From NCBI RefSeq assembly GCF_000407485.1, contig NZ_ASWD01000001.1, positions 620,001 to 684,000 on the forward strand: a DNA stretch of 64,000 nt. The letters are read 5' to 3'. Below the pieces are notes generated by a model that worked only from the letters and a program-made list of their open reading frames with translations, was not told the DNA's origin and did no database searches. The DNA is from Enterococcus pallens ATCC BAA-351 (lineage in GTDB: Bacteria > Bacillota > Bacilli > Lactobacillales > Enterococcaceae). Within the stretch, counting starts at the first letter, position 1. Each line of letters starts with the position of its first letter. The translations under genes were made by a program, and so were the position numbers. Below are positions 31,868 through 40,816 of this stretch, piece after piece.

Positions 31868-32557
31868 TTAATTTGCAAGATACTTGAAAAAATCTTCTTT
31901 AGTTTGGTATCCTTTTCCCCAAACTGTTGTAAAGAGCGGCATAGGTAAATTGGTTCGACTTAATTTATTTTCGATACTTTTTTTCATCATTGAAAGTCTG
32001 CTTAGTGTCGAACGATCACATTTTCCCCAAATAGTTTCTGAAGCCTCTTCTCTAGAAAGATAACCACCTTCTTTATCGTATAGTGTTCTCAGAAATTCTT
32101 TTTCCATATTGGATAAAGGTAAATTAGCAATAGTTATCTTTTGTTCTCCGGTTAAAGGCAAAGTATATTTATTATTAGGCACCGTTTCTTTAATCGAGAC
32201 ACTATTGATTAATTCCCTCAGTGCTTCCTTATTCATCGATTCCTGAATATAACCTTCTAAATTTAAACGACTTAAATAATTTTCCTCTTCCATAAGTAAC
32301 GGACTATCCGTCTTTCGGAAAATAGGCAATTTTAAGGTTGATAATCGTTGAGAAAACTGAACGAGTTCACTGTCTGCTACCAACTCACTAACAATAATTA
32401 AATCAAAATCCTTCACACTTTCTTTAATGTCACCATTTAGCAACAAACGATTTAGTAAATAAGAAGAGCAATACACTTCAAAATTCAACTTTTGCAGCTT
32501 CTCCTGAAAGCTTATTTCTGACAAAATGTTTTTTGTTAAAATCAAAATTCTTCTCAT
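31868..32557 (-). CDS. Atypical response-regulator-like protein with winged helix
   Basis: This 229-residue protein ends in an OmpR-type winged helix (about residues 140-225, TIWGKCDRSTLSRLSMMKKSIENKL and FTTVWGKGYQT). The N-terminal half has a receiver-like alternation, but the phospho-acceptor position reads FDLIIVSEL (Ser57 instead of Asp) and the acidic pair at the start is missing (ILILTKN). No histidine kinase is adjacent. As the first gene of the polysaccharide cluster it is the likely local regulator, working without normal phosphorylation. Confidence 0.7.
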   Translation of the reverse strand: MRRILILTKNILSEISFQEKLQKLNFEVYCSSYLLNRLLLNGDIKESVKDFDLIIVSELVADSELVQFSQRLSTLKLPIFRKTDSPLLMEEENYLSRLNLEGYIQESMNKEALRELINSVSIKETVPNNKYTLPLTGEQKITIANLPLSNMEKEFLRTLYDKEGGYLSREEASETIWGKCDRSTLSRLSMMKKSIENKLSRTNLPMPLFTTVWGKGYQTKEDFFKYLAN

Positions 32558-32692
32558 TGCCTTACCTAGCCCTTTCTCTCTAACGTACTGTTTGGTTGAA
32601 CCTATTTAAATCTCTCTTTCAGTGGTAACGGAAATACCCAGTTGGAAAATGGGCAAGCAAAAAAAATGCTTATTTTTATATTTTTGCTACAC

Positions 32693-32839
32693 TTATCTTC
32701 TCTCATGTTTTCTAGATTTTATGAAAAAAAAGAAACCACTCATAAATCCTATAAAGACAACTCTTTTAAGACTGCCTGACGATTTACGACGGCTTAAATA
32801 ATTTACTTCCCGCACGAAGATTTTTGGTAACGCTTTCAT
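32693..32839 (-). CDS. Possible small membrane protein (48 aa), uncertain
   Basis: An ATG at 32839 opens 48 codons with a basic N-terminal part, one hydrophobic stretch (VVFIGFMSGFFFFI) and a charged end (KSRKHERR). Amino-acid use looks protein-like, but no good ribosome binding site precedes it. A perfect cre-like sequence overlaps its start, so one of the two readings may be accidental. It lies between the integrase and the polysaccharide regulator. Confidence 0.35.
   Translation of the reverse strand: MKALPKIFVREVNYLSRRKSSGSLKRVVFIGFMSGFFFFIKSRKHERR
32825..32838 (-). promoter_or_regulatory. Candidate CcpA cre site
   Basis: TGAAAGCGTTACCA on the minus strand matches the cre consensus TGWAARCGYTWNCW at every position. 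It lies about 270 nt upstream of the polysaccharide regulator and could link the operon to carbon status. It overlaps the possible start of a 48-codon ORF, which weakens the case. Confidence 0.5.
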
Positions 32840-32895
32840 TATTGTGTAAATAGAAACAAGAGTTGAGCTATAACTTATTTTTTGTAAGTAAACTT

Positions 32896-33999
32896 TTAGC
32901 CTAATTTAGTTTCTAACATGTTTATCACATTGATTCGTTGCTCCAGCAGAGCATCTGCATAAAAATCTAACGTCGTTTTGGCAGTGGAATGACCTAACAT
33001 AGCACTTACTGATGGAATATCGGCCTTTAATTCTAAACATCTTGTTGCAAAAGAATGTCTCAACTGGTGGAAATGGATATGGGTTAGCTGAGACACTTTA
33101 CGTATTTTATGAAAATAGTAGGTTAATAATCTTGGTTCACAGGGTTTATTTTTTACGGAAAAAACATACTCACTAGTTGACCGATCTCTATGTTCCAACA
33201 ACAATTCCTTAATTTTTTTACCAATTGGAATCGAACGTACGCCATTCTCTGACTTAGAGCCGCCTTTAACTATTCTCGTTACATTCGCATCGTATGTGAC
33301 AGGAATACGTTGGATAGTATTCTCAACATGAATAATACTTGTATCTAAATCAATATCCTCCCATTTTAAAGCCGAAATTTCTCCAATCCGCAATCCCGTA
33401 TATAGGGACAATAAGGTTGGTAAACCTTTTTCCCCAGCTGATTTAGCAGCCTTTTCCAATTTCATTTGTTCCTTCTTAGTTAAGGCGTGGACTCGCTTTT
33501 TTTTCAATTTTGGCAGCTTTAGCTTTTGGGAGGGGTTGATGATTAGTATCCCCTCCGCTTGAGCTGCTTTCAGACAACGGGTAAATAACTGATAAATTAG
33601 GTGAATGGAACTTACACTTAGCTTTAAATCTTCCAAAGACTCCAAAACCTCTTGACATCTGTCGCTGGTAATCTCATTTAAAGCGCTCTCTCCAATAATA
33701 GGAAAGATATATTTCTTCAATTTGTATTCATATCCTGCATAGGTAGACAATTTCACTTCACGCTTAATTTTTGACAGCCAATGGACTCCCCATTCAAAAT
33801 ACGACATCGCCGCATCCCCTTGCGTTTCATTTATCTCTTGAAACTTTACTTTCAGTGGATAAAGCTTAGCTCTAACTTCTTTAAAAGTCTTTCCATAAAC
33901 GTACCCATACTTTATTTTTCCGTTAATTTTTCTTCCTTTGTGATAGCGTCCTTCCCAACGACCATCTTTTCTTTTATAGATGTTTTCTCCTCTTCGCAT
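32896..33999 (-). CDS. Tyrosine recombinase / phage-type integrase
   Basis: This 367-residue protein has an N-terminal AP2-like arm-binding part (GENIYKRKDGRWEGRYHKGR), a core-binding SAM-like domain and a catalytic domain. The full set of catalytic residues is present: Arg204 (TGLRIGE), His311 and Arg314 (HFHQLRHSF), His337 (GHSTAKTT) and Tyr347 (LDFYADA). It resembles integrases of Gram-positive conjugative elements and phages. No excisionase, relaxase or phage gene is next to it, so it is a solitary remnant or a local recombinase. It sits directly between the polysaccharide operon and a MATE gene. Confidence 0.9.
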   Translation of the reverse strand: MRRGENIYKRKDGRWEGRYHKGRKINGKIKYGYVYGKTFKEVRAKLYPLKVKFQEINETQGDAAMSYFEWGVHWLSKIKREVKLSTYAGYEYKLKKYIFPIIGESALNEITSDRCQEVLESLEDLKLSVSSIHLIYQLFTRCLKAAQAEGILIINPSQKLKLPKLKKKRVHALTKKEQMKLEKAAKSAGEKGLPTLLSLYTGLRIGEISALKWEDIDLDTSIIHVENTIQRIPVTYDANVTRIVKGGSKSENGVRSIPIGKKIKELLLEHRDRSTSEYVFSVKNKPCEPRLLTYYFHKIRKVSQLTHIHFHQLRHSFATRCLELKADIPSVSAMLGHSTAKTTLDFYADALLEQRINVINMLETKLG

Positions 34000-34019
34000 A
34001 ATAAAATGCTCCTTTCCTG

Positions 34020-34816
34020 ACGGCTCATTCGACGATTTCTAAACCGTCGAATTCTCTCAAAAATCGATAGATTAGTCACTAAAAAGGAAAATCTGCAAAA
34101 TTAGAACGATCAAAAGCCTTACCTAAAATTGTTTTTTTAAAGATGTTGCATGATTTACGTTTATAATATATAATCGTTTTAAATTAACCAGCTCTTTTAA
34201 TAGTGATAACGAGAAAAATGGTTAAGGTTTTTCTTGTTTTTCATAAAAAAAAGACAAGAGCACAAAATATTTACTCCGAACTTTTCTTCTAAAAATCAAT
34301 TCGCCAATTCCACAATTCAACTATTCAAATTTTATCGATTAAAATTATTATAGAAAACGCACAATAAAAAGGCACCTAAAAATTTAAAAAGGTTAAAAAC
34401 ACCATTTTTCACCTAACATTTAATCTTTTGCTTAATTTTTCATAATTTGTGTTTCCAAGTAATTTCAACTAGACTTTTTCCATTTTCGTAGATCTATAAC
34501 ACTAGAATTTTTTCTCAGCTCACTGCTGATTCTTATCTGGCAATTGGCATAGTTATTAAATTTTATTTTAAATCACTTTAGTTTTTATTTATTTTTAAGA
34601 AAGAGTTTTTCTATATAGTTGTTATGTAATCCATGTAATGAAGCGACTTTTATACTACTGCCTGATATTTTTTCCCATAGTAAGAAATCAGCTAAAAAAT
34701 AGAAACACCGTTGGGAGACTCTGCAAAATTGAATACCTCCTTCCTTACATTATCAAAATGAAACAAGACGTAAGATTTGTAATGGAAAAGGATAGTTTTA
34801 ACAATTTTTCCTCAAA
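34020..34816. other. AT-rich region beside integrase, no gene seen
   Basis: About 800 nt with strong A/T bias and no convincing ORF. It holds a hairpin-forming repeat TTCGACG/CGTCGAA (34028-34051) just upstream of the integrase start and an inverted repeat TTAACCA/TGGTTAA around 34190-34230. This may be regulatory or attachment-site DNA of a lost element. Confidence 0.5.
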
Positions 34817-34845
34817 AAAAGCAGAACCCTGAGATTCTGCTTTTT
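34817..34845 (-). terminator. Terminator after the MATE gene
   Basis: AAAGCAGAA pairs with TTCTGCTTT around a short loop, with T-runs on both sides. The stem begins at the MATE stop codon. Confidence 0.75.
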
Positions 34846-36208
34846 ATATCATTTTCTGCACTTCGGATTGCTTCTCTTCCCTAGTCAGCTTATAGATCCA
34901 TTTGCCAAAATTAGCCTTCAAAAAAACCGGCACACATTTGAACAACTGGTCCGAATTTAGGGCAAAAACCACCACTGCTGGTGAAGCTTTGAAATAGAAG
35001 GCTAACAAATAGGATAACGGAATAACGATCAGCCAGCTGCTGATTAAATTCATTTTGATGATAAACATTGGGCTGCCGCCGCCACGAATAATTCCTTCGC
35101 TTGTGGGCATCTGATAGCCCATTCCGACATAGATGACACTGAGGATAATCAAAAATTGATTGGCCATCGCCTGGGTTTCGGCTGATAAATCATATAAGCC
35201 TAAAATCGGAATGCGAACAAAAAACAGGAGAATCCCGCCGATAATCCCAATAGCTAAATACATTTTTTGCAACTTCTTAGAGTAGGCAATGACTTGGTCG
35301 AGATTGCCTGAGCCAATTTCTTTTCCAATAATAATCGCTCCCGCTGAAGCTGCGCCAACAGCTCCACCCTTCACTAAAAGAAAAAGAACAGAAGCCACAC
35401 TGTTAGCGGCAATTGCAGCCGAACTCATGTAACCTAAAATCGAGGTTTGCAGCCCTGTACTTAGTCCCCAAAGTGCCGCAATTACTGACATTGGAGCCAC
35501 TACTCGAAAATAATCTTTTCTCAATACCGAATCGAAGGTCAAATAGTCCTTAAATTTGCTGCGCAGCGTTGTGTCTCGCAGCTTCAAATAAAGCAGCAGC
35601 AAAGTCAGTTCCACTATTCGAGCAATTAAGGTCCCAATAGCGGCGCCCTGAACACCTAACTCTGGTGCCCCAAATTTTCCGAAAATCAGCGTATAATTAA
35701 TGCAAATATTTAATAAAAACGCCACGATAGATAAGTAAAACCCTATTTTGACAATCTCTACACTTCGTAAAGATGCCAACAAAATCATGGTAATCGCCAA
35801 AAAGAAATAGGAAAAGCGAACGATCATTAAATAATTAATGCCCTGCTCAATGATCGGTTGAGAAGTCGTAAATATCCGCATAACCTGCTGTGGGAACAAC
35901 GACACCGCCGTAAACAACAGGAATGCTGCACCCATCGTAATTTTGATTGCAATTGCTACGATCTTTTTAATCGGTTCAATCCGTCCGGTTCCCCAATATT
36001 GACTGCTGATCATCACAACCCCTTCCCCCAGGGCATTTAAAATTTGCTGGTAAAAAAATTGGACCTGATTAATGGCGGCCACCCCTGATAAAGCGATTTC
36101 ACTATAGGCGCCAATCATCATGTTGTCGGTTAAATTTACACTTAGGGTAACGACATTCTGCAAGACAAATATCGTGTATAAAGAGAAGAATCGTTTCGAA
36201 AATTTCAT
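34844..36208 (-). CDS. MATE family efflux transporter
   Basis: This 454-residue protein has about 12 hydrophobic segments and MATE features: an early helix with NLTDNMMIGAYSEIALSGVAAINQ and a mirrored second half GLQTSILGYMSSAAIAANSVASVLF. It would export a cationic compound using an ion gradient. It is a single gene with its own terminator. The substrate is unknown. Confidence 0.87.
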   Translation of the reverse strand: MKFSKRFFSLYTIFVLQNVVTLSVNLTDNMMIGAYSEIALSGVAAINQVQFFYQQILNALGEGVVMISSQYWGTGRIEPIKKIVAIAIKITMGAAFLLFTAVSLFPQQVMRIFTTSQPIIEQGINYLMIVRFSYFFLAITMILLASLRSVEIVKIGFYLSIVAFLLNICINYTLIFGKFGAPELGVQGAAIGTLIARIVELTLLLLYLKLRDTTLRSKFKDYLTFDSVLRKDYFRVVAPMSVIAALWGLSTGLQTSILGYMSSAAIAANSVASVLFLLVKGGAVGAASAGAIIIGKEIGSGNLDQVIAYSKKLQKMYLAIGIIGGILLFFVRIPILGLYDLSAETQAMANQFLIILSVIYVGMGYQMPTSEGIIRGGGSPMFIIKMNLISSWLIVIPLSYLLAFYFKASPAVVVFALNSDQLFKCVPVFLKANFGKWIYKLTREEKQSEVQKMI

Positions 36209-36261
36209 ACCTAACCTCTTTTTTAATCAGTATAGCATTGGACAATACCGTAAAAAAAGAG

Positions 36262-36486
36262 CTATAGACGATTGTTTTGTCCACAGCTGGTTGTTTTATT
36301 CTTTGTCGAACGAAATTCGGTCATCTTTGTTCTAACTACTTGAGCAATGACTTTTTCACCAGCCGCTCTGATCGCTTCAATCCAATCAACATCCATCATT
36401 AAGCTTAAAACAGAAGGCAGATTTTCTGCTACTTACTGAATAAGAGATGCGAGCTGACAATCAATCTTGATCGGTCCCCACTTCAT
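36262..36486 (-). pseudogene. Possible degraded small protein gene
   Basis: Reading the minus strand from an ATG at 36486 gives MKWGPIKIDCQLASLIQ, a stop, and then an open frame in register with DVDWIEAIRAAGEKVIAQVV and a basic tail to a TAG at 36262. The continuity across one stop suggests a broken gene of about 74 codons. No family is recognised and no clear ribosome binding site is seen. Confidence 0.3.
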
Positions 36487-36651
36487 ATAAATTAAAGATA
36501 TTGTTATAACCGAGTTGTACAGTAACTTTTTACTAAGTCTTTAAGAAGACAAAGCAACCTATCAAAGCATTTGAGATTCAGGAACGGTTACTTGCCATTT
36601 AACGCATTGCCTTGCTCCTAATCAACAGAACTAGTAAAGATTCAAAACTAA

Positions 36652-36692
36652 AAAAAGAAGAGGCATCCCAATACATGGATACTTCTTCTTGC
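36652..36692 (-). terminator. Terminator after proB
   Basis: On the minus strand, AGAAGAAGTATCC and GGGATGCCTCTTCTT form an imperfect stem followed by a run of seven Ts. It lies just downstream of the proB stop. Confidence 0.65.
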
Positions 36693-36702
36693 TGTTTGTT
36701 CA

Positions 36703-37500
36703 CTAGCATTCACCTGAAAAAAATGTGCCGACTCCTTCATCATTAATCACCTTATACAAGGATTGAGGATTATTCCCATTAGTTATCACAGTATCAATAC
36801 CTCGTTCCATGGCATATTTGGCAGCCCGCAGCTTAGTTATCATCCCGCCTCTGCCTCGCTTTGAACCTGCTCCTGTTGCCAAAGCCTCAAGCTCTGAGTC
36901 GATACTGCTTACCTGATCAATCAATTGTGCCTCAGCATTTATCCGTGGATCCTGCTCGTACAAGCCATCAATATCAGAAAAAATCACCAGCTTTTTAGCC
37001 TGACATAAGCTGGCCACCAATGCCGAAAGCATATCATTATCACCAAATAGCTGATCGGCCGATTCAATTTCTGTGTAGTTAATCGAATCATTTTCGTTAA
37101 CAATCGGAATAACGCCAATCTCCAGCAGGCTTTCAAAGGTGTTGGTCAAATTTACTTTCTTTTCGTCTACCTTCAAATCCTCGTCATTTAACAGAATTTG
37201 AGCGACTGGTTTGCCATAATCACGAAAAAATTTGTCGTAAAGCATCATGATTGTACATTGCCCCACAGCTGCTGCCGCCTGCTTCATGCGTAACGATTGA
37301 GGAAATGCCTCCAGCTGCAGTTTGTTCGCACCGATCGCAATGGCTCCTGAGGAAACCAGAATCAATTCATAGCCTAAATTCTGAATATCCGCTAAAACCT
37401 GGGCAAATTGATCAAAGGATCGTAAATTATTTTTACCAACTTTATTGGTTAAGGAAGTCGTTCCTACCTTAACAACGATTCGATTTTTATGCAATCCCAT
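36703..37500 (-). CDS. proB: Glutamate 5-kinase (short form without PUA domain)
   Basis: This 265-residue amino-acid kinase has RIVVKVGTTSLTN at the phosphate loop, LVSSGAIAIGANKL, PIVNENDSIN, FGDNDMLSALVA and the Lys-containing GRGGMITKLRAAKYA. It catalyses ATP plus glutamate to glutamyl-5-phosphate, the first step of proline synthesis. The C-terminal PUA domain of longer ProB proteins is missing, as in many Firmicutes. proA is not adjacent. Only 3 nt separate it from the tRNA-deacylase gene, with which it must be cotranscribed. Confidence 0.9.
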   Translation of the reverse strand: MGLHKNRIVVKVGTTSLTNKVGKNNLRSFDQFAQVLADIQNLGYELILVSSGAIAIGANKLQLEAFPQSLRMKQAAAAVGQCTIMMLYDKFFRDYGKPVAQILLNDEDLKVDEKKVNLTNTFESLLEIGVIPIVNENDSINYTEIESADQLFGDNDMLSALVASLCQAKKLVIFSDIDGLYEQDPRINAEAQLIDQVSSIDSELEALATGAGSKRGRGGMITKLRAAKYAMERGIDTVITNGNNPQSLYKVINDEGVGTFFSGEC

Positions 37501-37503
37501 CGG

Positions 37504-38043
37504 CTAGACCTCAATAATGGTCAGATCGTGCTTGCTGTAAGGTAATAGTTTTTCAACGATGTCCTTTGTCGCTATTTTTAAATATCCGGTGGTGGTTCCA
37601 TCACTGCAGCCATACCACTGATCTTCGACCACGTCTTGATCAAAAACAATCTGCACTTTTTTCTCTGGATCTACTAAAGTACTAAAAACAGTAGCTGCCC
37701 CAATTTTAGTTCCTAGCATTTCGGCCATTAATTCTTCTGATGCAAAGGACACACGAGCGATTTCTAACGCTTTACTGAAATCCTTTGAACGGAAGGGTTT
37801 ATCCCCTCTAGTTACAAAGAGATAAAAATTGGTTTGCTGCCGATTGCATAAAAACAAGGTTTTCACCATATTCATATCCAGCCGCTCATTAATTTGCTGG
37901 CAATCCTCCATTGTAATTACTTCATCGGTTGCTACACGTTCGAAGGAAATCATTAACTCATCCATCGCCTGATAAGCTTGCTCCTGTACAGTGTTAGTTA
38001 ACTCCGCTGGTCTATCGGTATAAATTTCACTCACTTGAATCAT
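37504..38043 (-). CDS. ProX/YbaK-family prolyl-tRNA deacylase-like protein
   Basis: This 179-residue protein resembles the INS/YbaK superfamily of trans-editing factors, with VKTLFLCNRQQTNFYLFVTRGDKPFRSKDFSKAL, MLGTKIGAATVFSTLVDP and VQIVFDQDVVEDQWYGCSDGTTTGYLKI. ProX enzymes remove wrongly attached amino acids such as alanine from tRNAPro. Linkage to proB suggests coordination of proline supply with tRNAPro quality. It is divergent from the LysR gene. Confidence 0.82.
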   Translation of the reverse strand: MIQVSEIYTDRPAELTNTVQEQAYQAMDELMISFERVATDEVITMEDCQQINERLDMNMVKTLFLCNRQQTNFYLFVTRGDKPFRSKDFSKALEIARVSFASEELMAEMLGTKIGAATVFSTLVDPEKKVQIVFDQDVVEDQWYGCSDGTTTGYLKIATKDIVEKLLPYSKHDLTIIEV

Positions 38044-38165
38044 TCATTCTCCTACTTTCCGGTTGAATTTACTGTAGAGTTAGCTTACCATGAATTCATA
38101 CATTACAAAAACAAATGTTTATCATCTTTAACATGATGATTTCAGATAGAAGGAGTAAGATACTG

Positions 38166-39035
38166 ATGGATATGAATATTCAAAAATATATCGCCTTTGT
38201 CAAAACAGTGGAGTTAGGAAGCTTTACTAAAGCTGCTGACGTGCTTAACTATTCACAATCTGGCATTAGCCGGATGATTAATGATTTAGAGAAAGAATGG
38301 AACATTACCTTGTTAGAACGCAATCGCGCAGGTCTGCGACTAACTTCTGATGGCCTGAACATTTTCCCTTTAGCCAAAAAATTGTATGAAGAATATGAAG
38401 CTGTCCAGCATCGCTTGGAGGAGTTAAGCGGTATTCAAACGGGTATCATTCGCATCGGAACCTTTTCTAGCGTAGCCACTCACTGGCTGCCACAATTGAT
38501 GAGGGATTTCCAAAAGGATTATCCTAACATTCAATTTGAATTACTTTTAGGCGATTACGATGAAATTGAAAAATGGATTGTTAACGGACGGGTGGATTTC
38601 GGCTTTCTACGATTACCAACTTTGCCAGATCTACAGGTTCAGTACATTGAACAGGATGAACTAAAGGTGATTTTACCGGAAAATCATCCGCTAGCTAATT
38701 TTTCACAAATTTCATTACAGGATCTCTATGACCTCCCGTTTATCTTGTTGGAAAAAGATGGCAATTCAGACATTACCCGCTTACTGCACAAAATGAATTT
38801 TTCACCCAATGTCCAGTTCACTACTTGGGACGATTATGCCATTATGGCGATGGTAGAAAAAGGATTAGGCATCAGCATTTTGCCCAGTCTGATTTTGGAA
38901 CGGATTCCGTATCATTTGGTGATCAAGGATTTAGACGTTCCAGCTTTTCGTAAAATTGGATTGGCTTATAAAGAGAAAAGAATGCTCTCCTTGGCCAGTA
39001 AGAAATTTATTGAGGGGTTAAAGCTGGCTCTTTAG
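38166..39035 (+). CDS. LysR-family transcriptional regulator
   Basis: The protein has a typical N-terminal winged HTH (KTVELGSFTKAADVLNYSQSGISRMINDLEKEW) and a substrate-binding domain of the LysR effector type (GIIRIGTFSSVATHWLPQLM, GLGISILPSL). The start at 38166 follows AAGGAG; an extension to 38115 lacks a site. It is transcribed divergently from the proX-proB pair, so it is the likely regulator of those genes. Confidence 0.88.
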   Translation: MDMNIQKYIAFVKTVELGSFTKAADVLNYSQSGISRMINDLEKEWNITLLERNRAGLRLTSDGLNIFPLAKKLYEEYEAVQHRLEELSGIQTGIIRIGTFSSVATHWLPQLMRDFQKDYPNIQFELLLGDYDEIEKWIVNGRVDFGFLRLPTLPDLQVQYIEQDELKVILPENHPLANFSQISLQDLYDLPFILLEKDGNSDITRLLHKMNFSPNVQFTTWDDYAIMAMVEKGLGISILPSLILERIPYHLVIKDLDVPAFRKIGLAYKEKRMLSLASKKFIEGLKLAL

Positions 39036-39249
39036 CGGTCGGCGGTAATGTTTAAACACCTCCTATAAAAGGGTTCTTTACAGAGGGCTACTAAATAATA
39101 ACACTATTCTGAAATAGCAGCTTATCGAGTTGCTTTCAAAAATAGAATCTGCCAAATAATAATATGGAGCTTCGAATTTGATAAAAAGCTGAGTTAATAC
39201 ACTGACTTTCATTGTATAGTGTCCATTCACTTTATTGTTTTTAGATTAC

Positions 39250-39945
39250 TCACTTAAACTTATGAATAGTCACCCATTCACTGGAAAGAGCATCTAAATT
39301 GAACAGCATTGAACTAGATTGAAAGAGTTCTTCCTGTGTTTTTTGATAGTCATGCTCCACCATATGTACAATTTCCTTTTCTCTAACAGGTAATTCAATA
39401 GAGCTGTAATTGATAAACCAAAACAATAAATTGCACTTTGCATCAACAACTAGTATGTCCGATAAGCGTGAATAGAAGGTTTCAGGCGAGATAGAATTTA
39501 GCAATCGATCCCCCTCTTTTTGCAAGGACTGATAATAGTTTCTCAACAAAGGAAGCTGCTCCTTGTTGTCTGCTACTAACAAGTCCCAACTCGTTTCCCA
39601 AATAAGCTTCGCTGGAACATCTGGCCAAATGGTATAAAATAAACTTCGCTGATGGTTTAATAGGCTAAGATCTCGCTGATCATAAAAAGAGCGAAGGTAT
39701 TCTCTCTCACAATAATCCACCAAAGAATCAGAGGCCGGATAATCAAATAATTCAGGATACACCATGCCGAAGTTAATAAGCTGCAGCTTTTCCTCAATCA
39801 TTTTCAGTTGGGCATAGCTCGATAAAAAAGTCGTAGCAGATATTTCCCGCAACAATAATTGGCGCTTTTGCAGCAACCTCTTATAATAGCTGGTGACTGC
39901 CTTGTTTTCTTTTTTTGCGATTCTTTCAAAATTTTTTTGGGTCAT
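39250..39945 (-). CDS. Hypothetical protein (231 aa)
   Basis: This soluble, charged, leucine-rich protein is rich in aromatic residues and has no signal peptide or membrane segment. Predicted helices dominate the first 90 residues (ITEEKLQ-like, with SSYAQLKMIEEKLQL). I do not recognise a family. It is divergent from the LytTR regulator gene with 115 nt between them, so they may share control sequences. Confidence 0.55.
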   Translation of the reverse strand: MTQKNFERIAKKENKAVTSYYKRLLQKRQLLLREISATTFLSSYAQLKMIEEKLQLINFGMVYPELFDYPASDSLVDYCEREYLRSFYDQRDLSLLNHQRSLFYTIWPDVPAKLIWETSWDLLVADNKEQLPLLRNYYQSLQKEGDRLLNSISPETFYSRLSDILVVDAKCNLLFWFINYSSIELPVREKEIVHMVEHDYQKTQEELFQSSSMLFNLDALSSEWVTIHKFK

Positions 39946-40060
39946 AGAGACATCTCCTTAAACGTTCAGCGGATAAAAACTTTCTAAAATGAGCGATTCT
40001 TTTTAATCAGACAACTAAATATGATATGTTGAAGATACGAAAAGCTCTGGGAGGGCCATT

Positions 40061-40816
40061 ATGCGTATCTTTGTTATTGAAGATCACTTTATGTTTCGAA
40101 AACGGATAATCGAACAACTGAAAGCCATCAGTCCTTATCCGTTCTCTTTCATTGAAGTGACTAATGAAAGAGAATTTTTTCTTGAACTTGAAGCATTAAC
40201 CATTCAGGATACTGATTTATTTATCATCGATATCGATTTAAATTATTACCTTACTGGAATAGATTTAGCTGAAAAAATACGGGCGAAAAACAAAAGCTGT
40301 TCGATTGTCTTTAGTACTTCCTTTGATGATAAAATCACCGAAATTGTCAATCGGCAAATCCTGCCTTTAGGCTATCTTGTGAAGAACAAGAATGCAGAAC
40401 TATTTACTGCAGGATTGACAAATTTAATTCAAAAAGTTCTTATTCGCATAAAAGAGCAGGATTCAAGCATCCAAAAGCTCATTTTAGATCGCGGAAATGA
40501 AAAACTAATTCTCACTGAAAAGGAGATTCTTTTTATAGCAACCGTGCCCAGTCAAAAAAATTTACTTTCAATCCATTGCTTGGATCGAGAATTCTTAGTT
40601 CCTGGTAAATTAAGAACAGTCAAAGCGGCTCTTAATAGTTCCTACTTTATTAAAAACTTGAAGTCCTTTGTTTTGAATACAAATGAAATAGCAAAAATTT
40701 TCCCTTTAGAAGGCCTAATTGAATTCTCAAATCAATTAACCTTGGACATTGGAACCGCGGGTGCTAGAAAAGTTCAATCCTTTCTAAAGGAGCAAAAACC
40801 TTATGACACAGATTGA
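40061..40816 (+). CDS. LytTR-family response regulator (AgrA/ComE-like)
   Basis: This 251-residue protein has an N-terminal receiver with IEDHF and LFIIDIDLNYYLTGIDLAEKI (phospho-Asp in IIDID), and a C-terminal LytTR DNA-binding domain (about residues 145-245, SIHCLDREFLVPGKLRTVKAAL, FIKNLKSFVLNTNEIAKIFP). It would bind paired promoter repeats. The ATG follows GGGAGGG and the gene overlaps the sensor kinase gene by 14 nt. Confidence 0.9.
   Translation: MRIFVIEDHFMFRKRIIEQLKAISPYPFSFIEVTNEREFFLELEALTIQDTDLFIIDIDLNYYLTGIDLAEKIRAKNKSCSIVFSTSFDDKITEIVNRQILPLGYLVKNKNAELFTAGLTNLIQKVLIRIKEQDSSIQKLILDRGNEKLILTEKEILFIATVPSQKNLLSIHCLDREFLVPGKLRTVKAALNSSYFIKNLKSFVLNTNEIAKIFPLEGLIEFSNQLTLDIGTAGARKVQSFLKEQKPYDTD

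Noticed and set aside
32769-34664. ACTGCCTGA direct repeat on both sides of the integrase, as attachment sites
   Set aside because: Only nine bases agree and the surrounding bases differ, which is expected by chance in this much AT-rich sequence.
34638-34832. 64-codon plus-strand ORF next to the MATE terminator
   Set aside because: No ribosome binding site, odd composition and overlap with the terminator; likely accidental.
39946-40060. Hidden pheromone precursor gene next to the LytTR system
   Set aside because: I looked for a short ORF with a ribosome binding site here and at 42078-42237 on both strands and found none.
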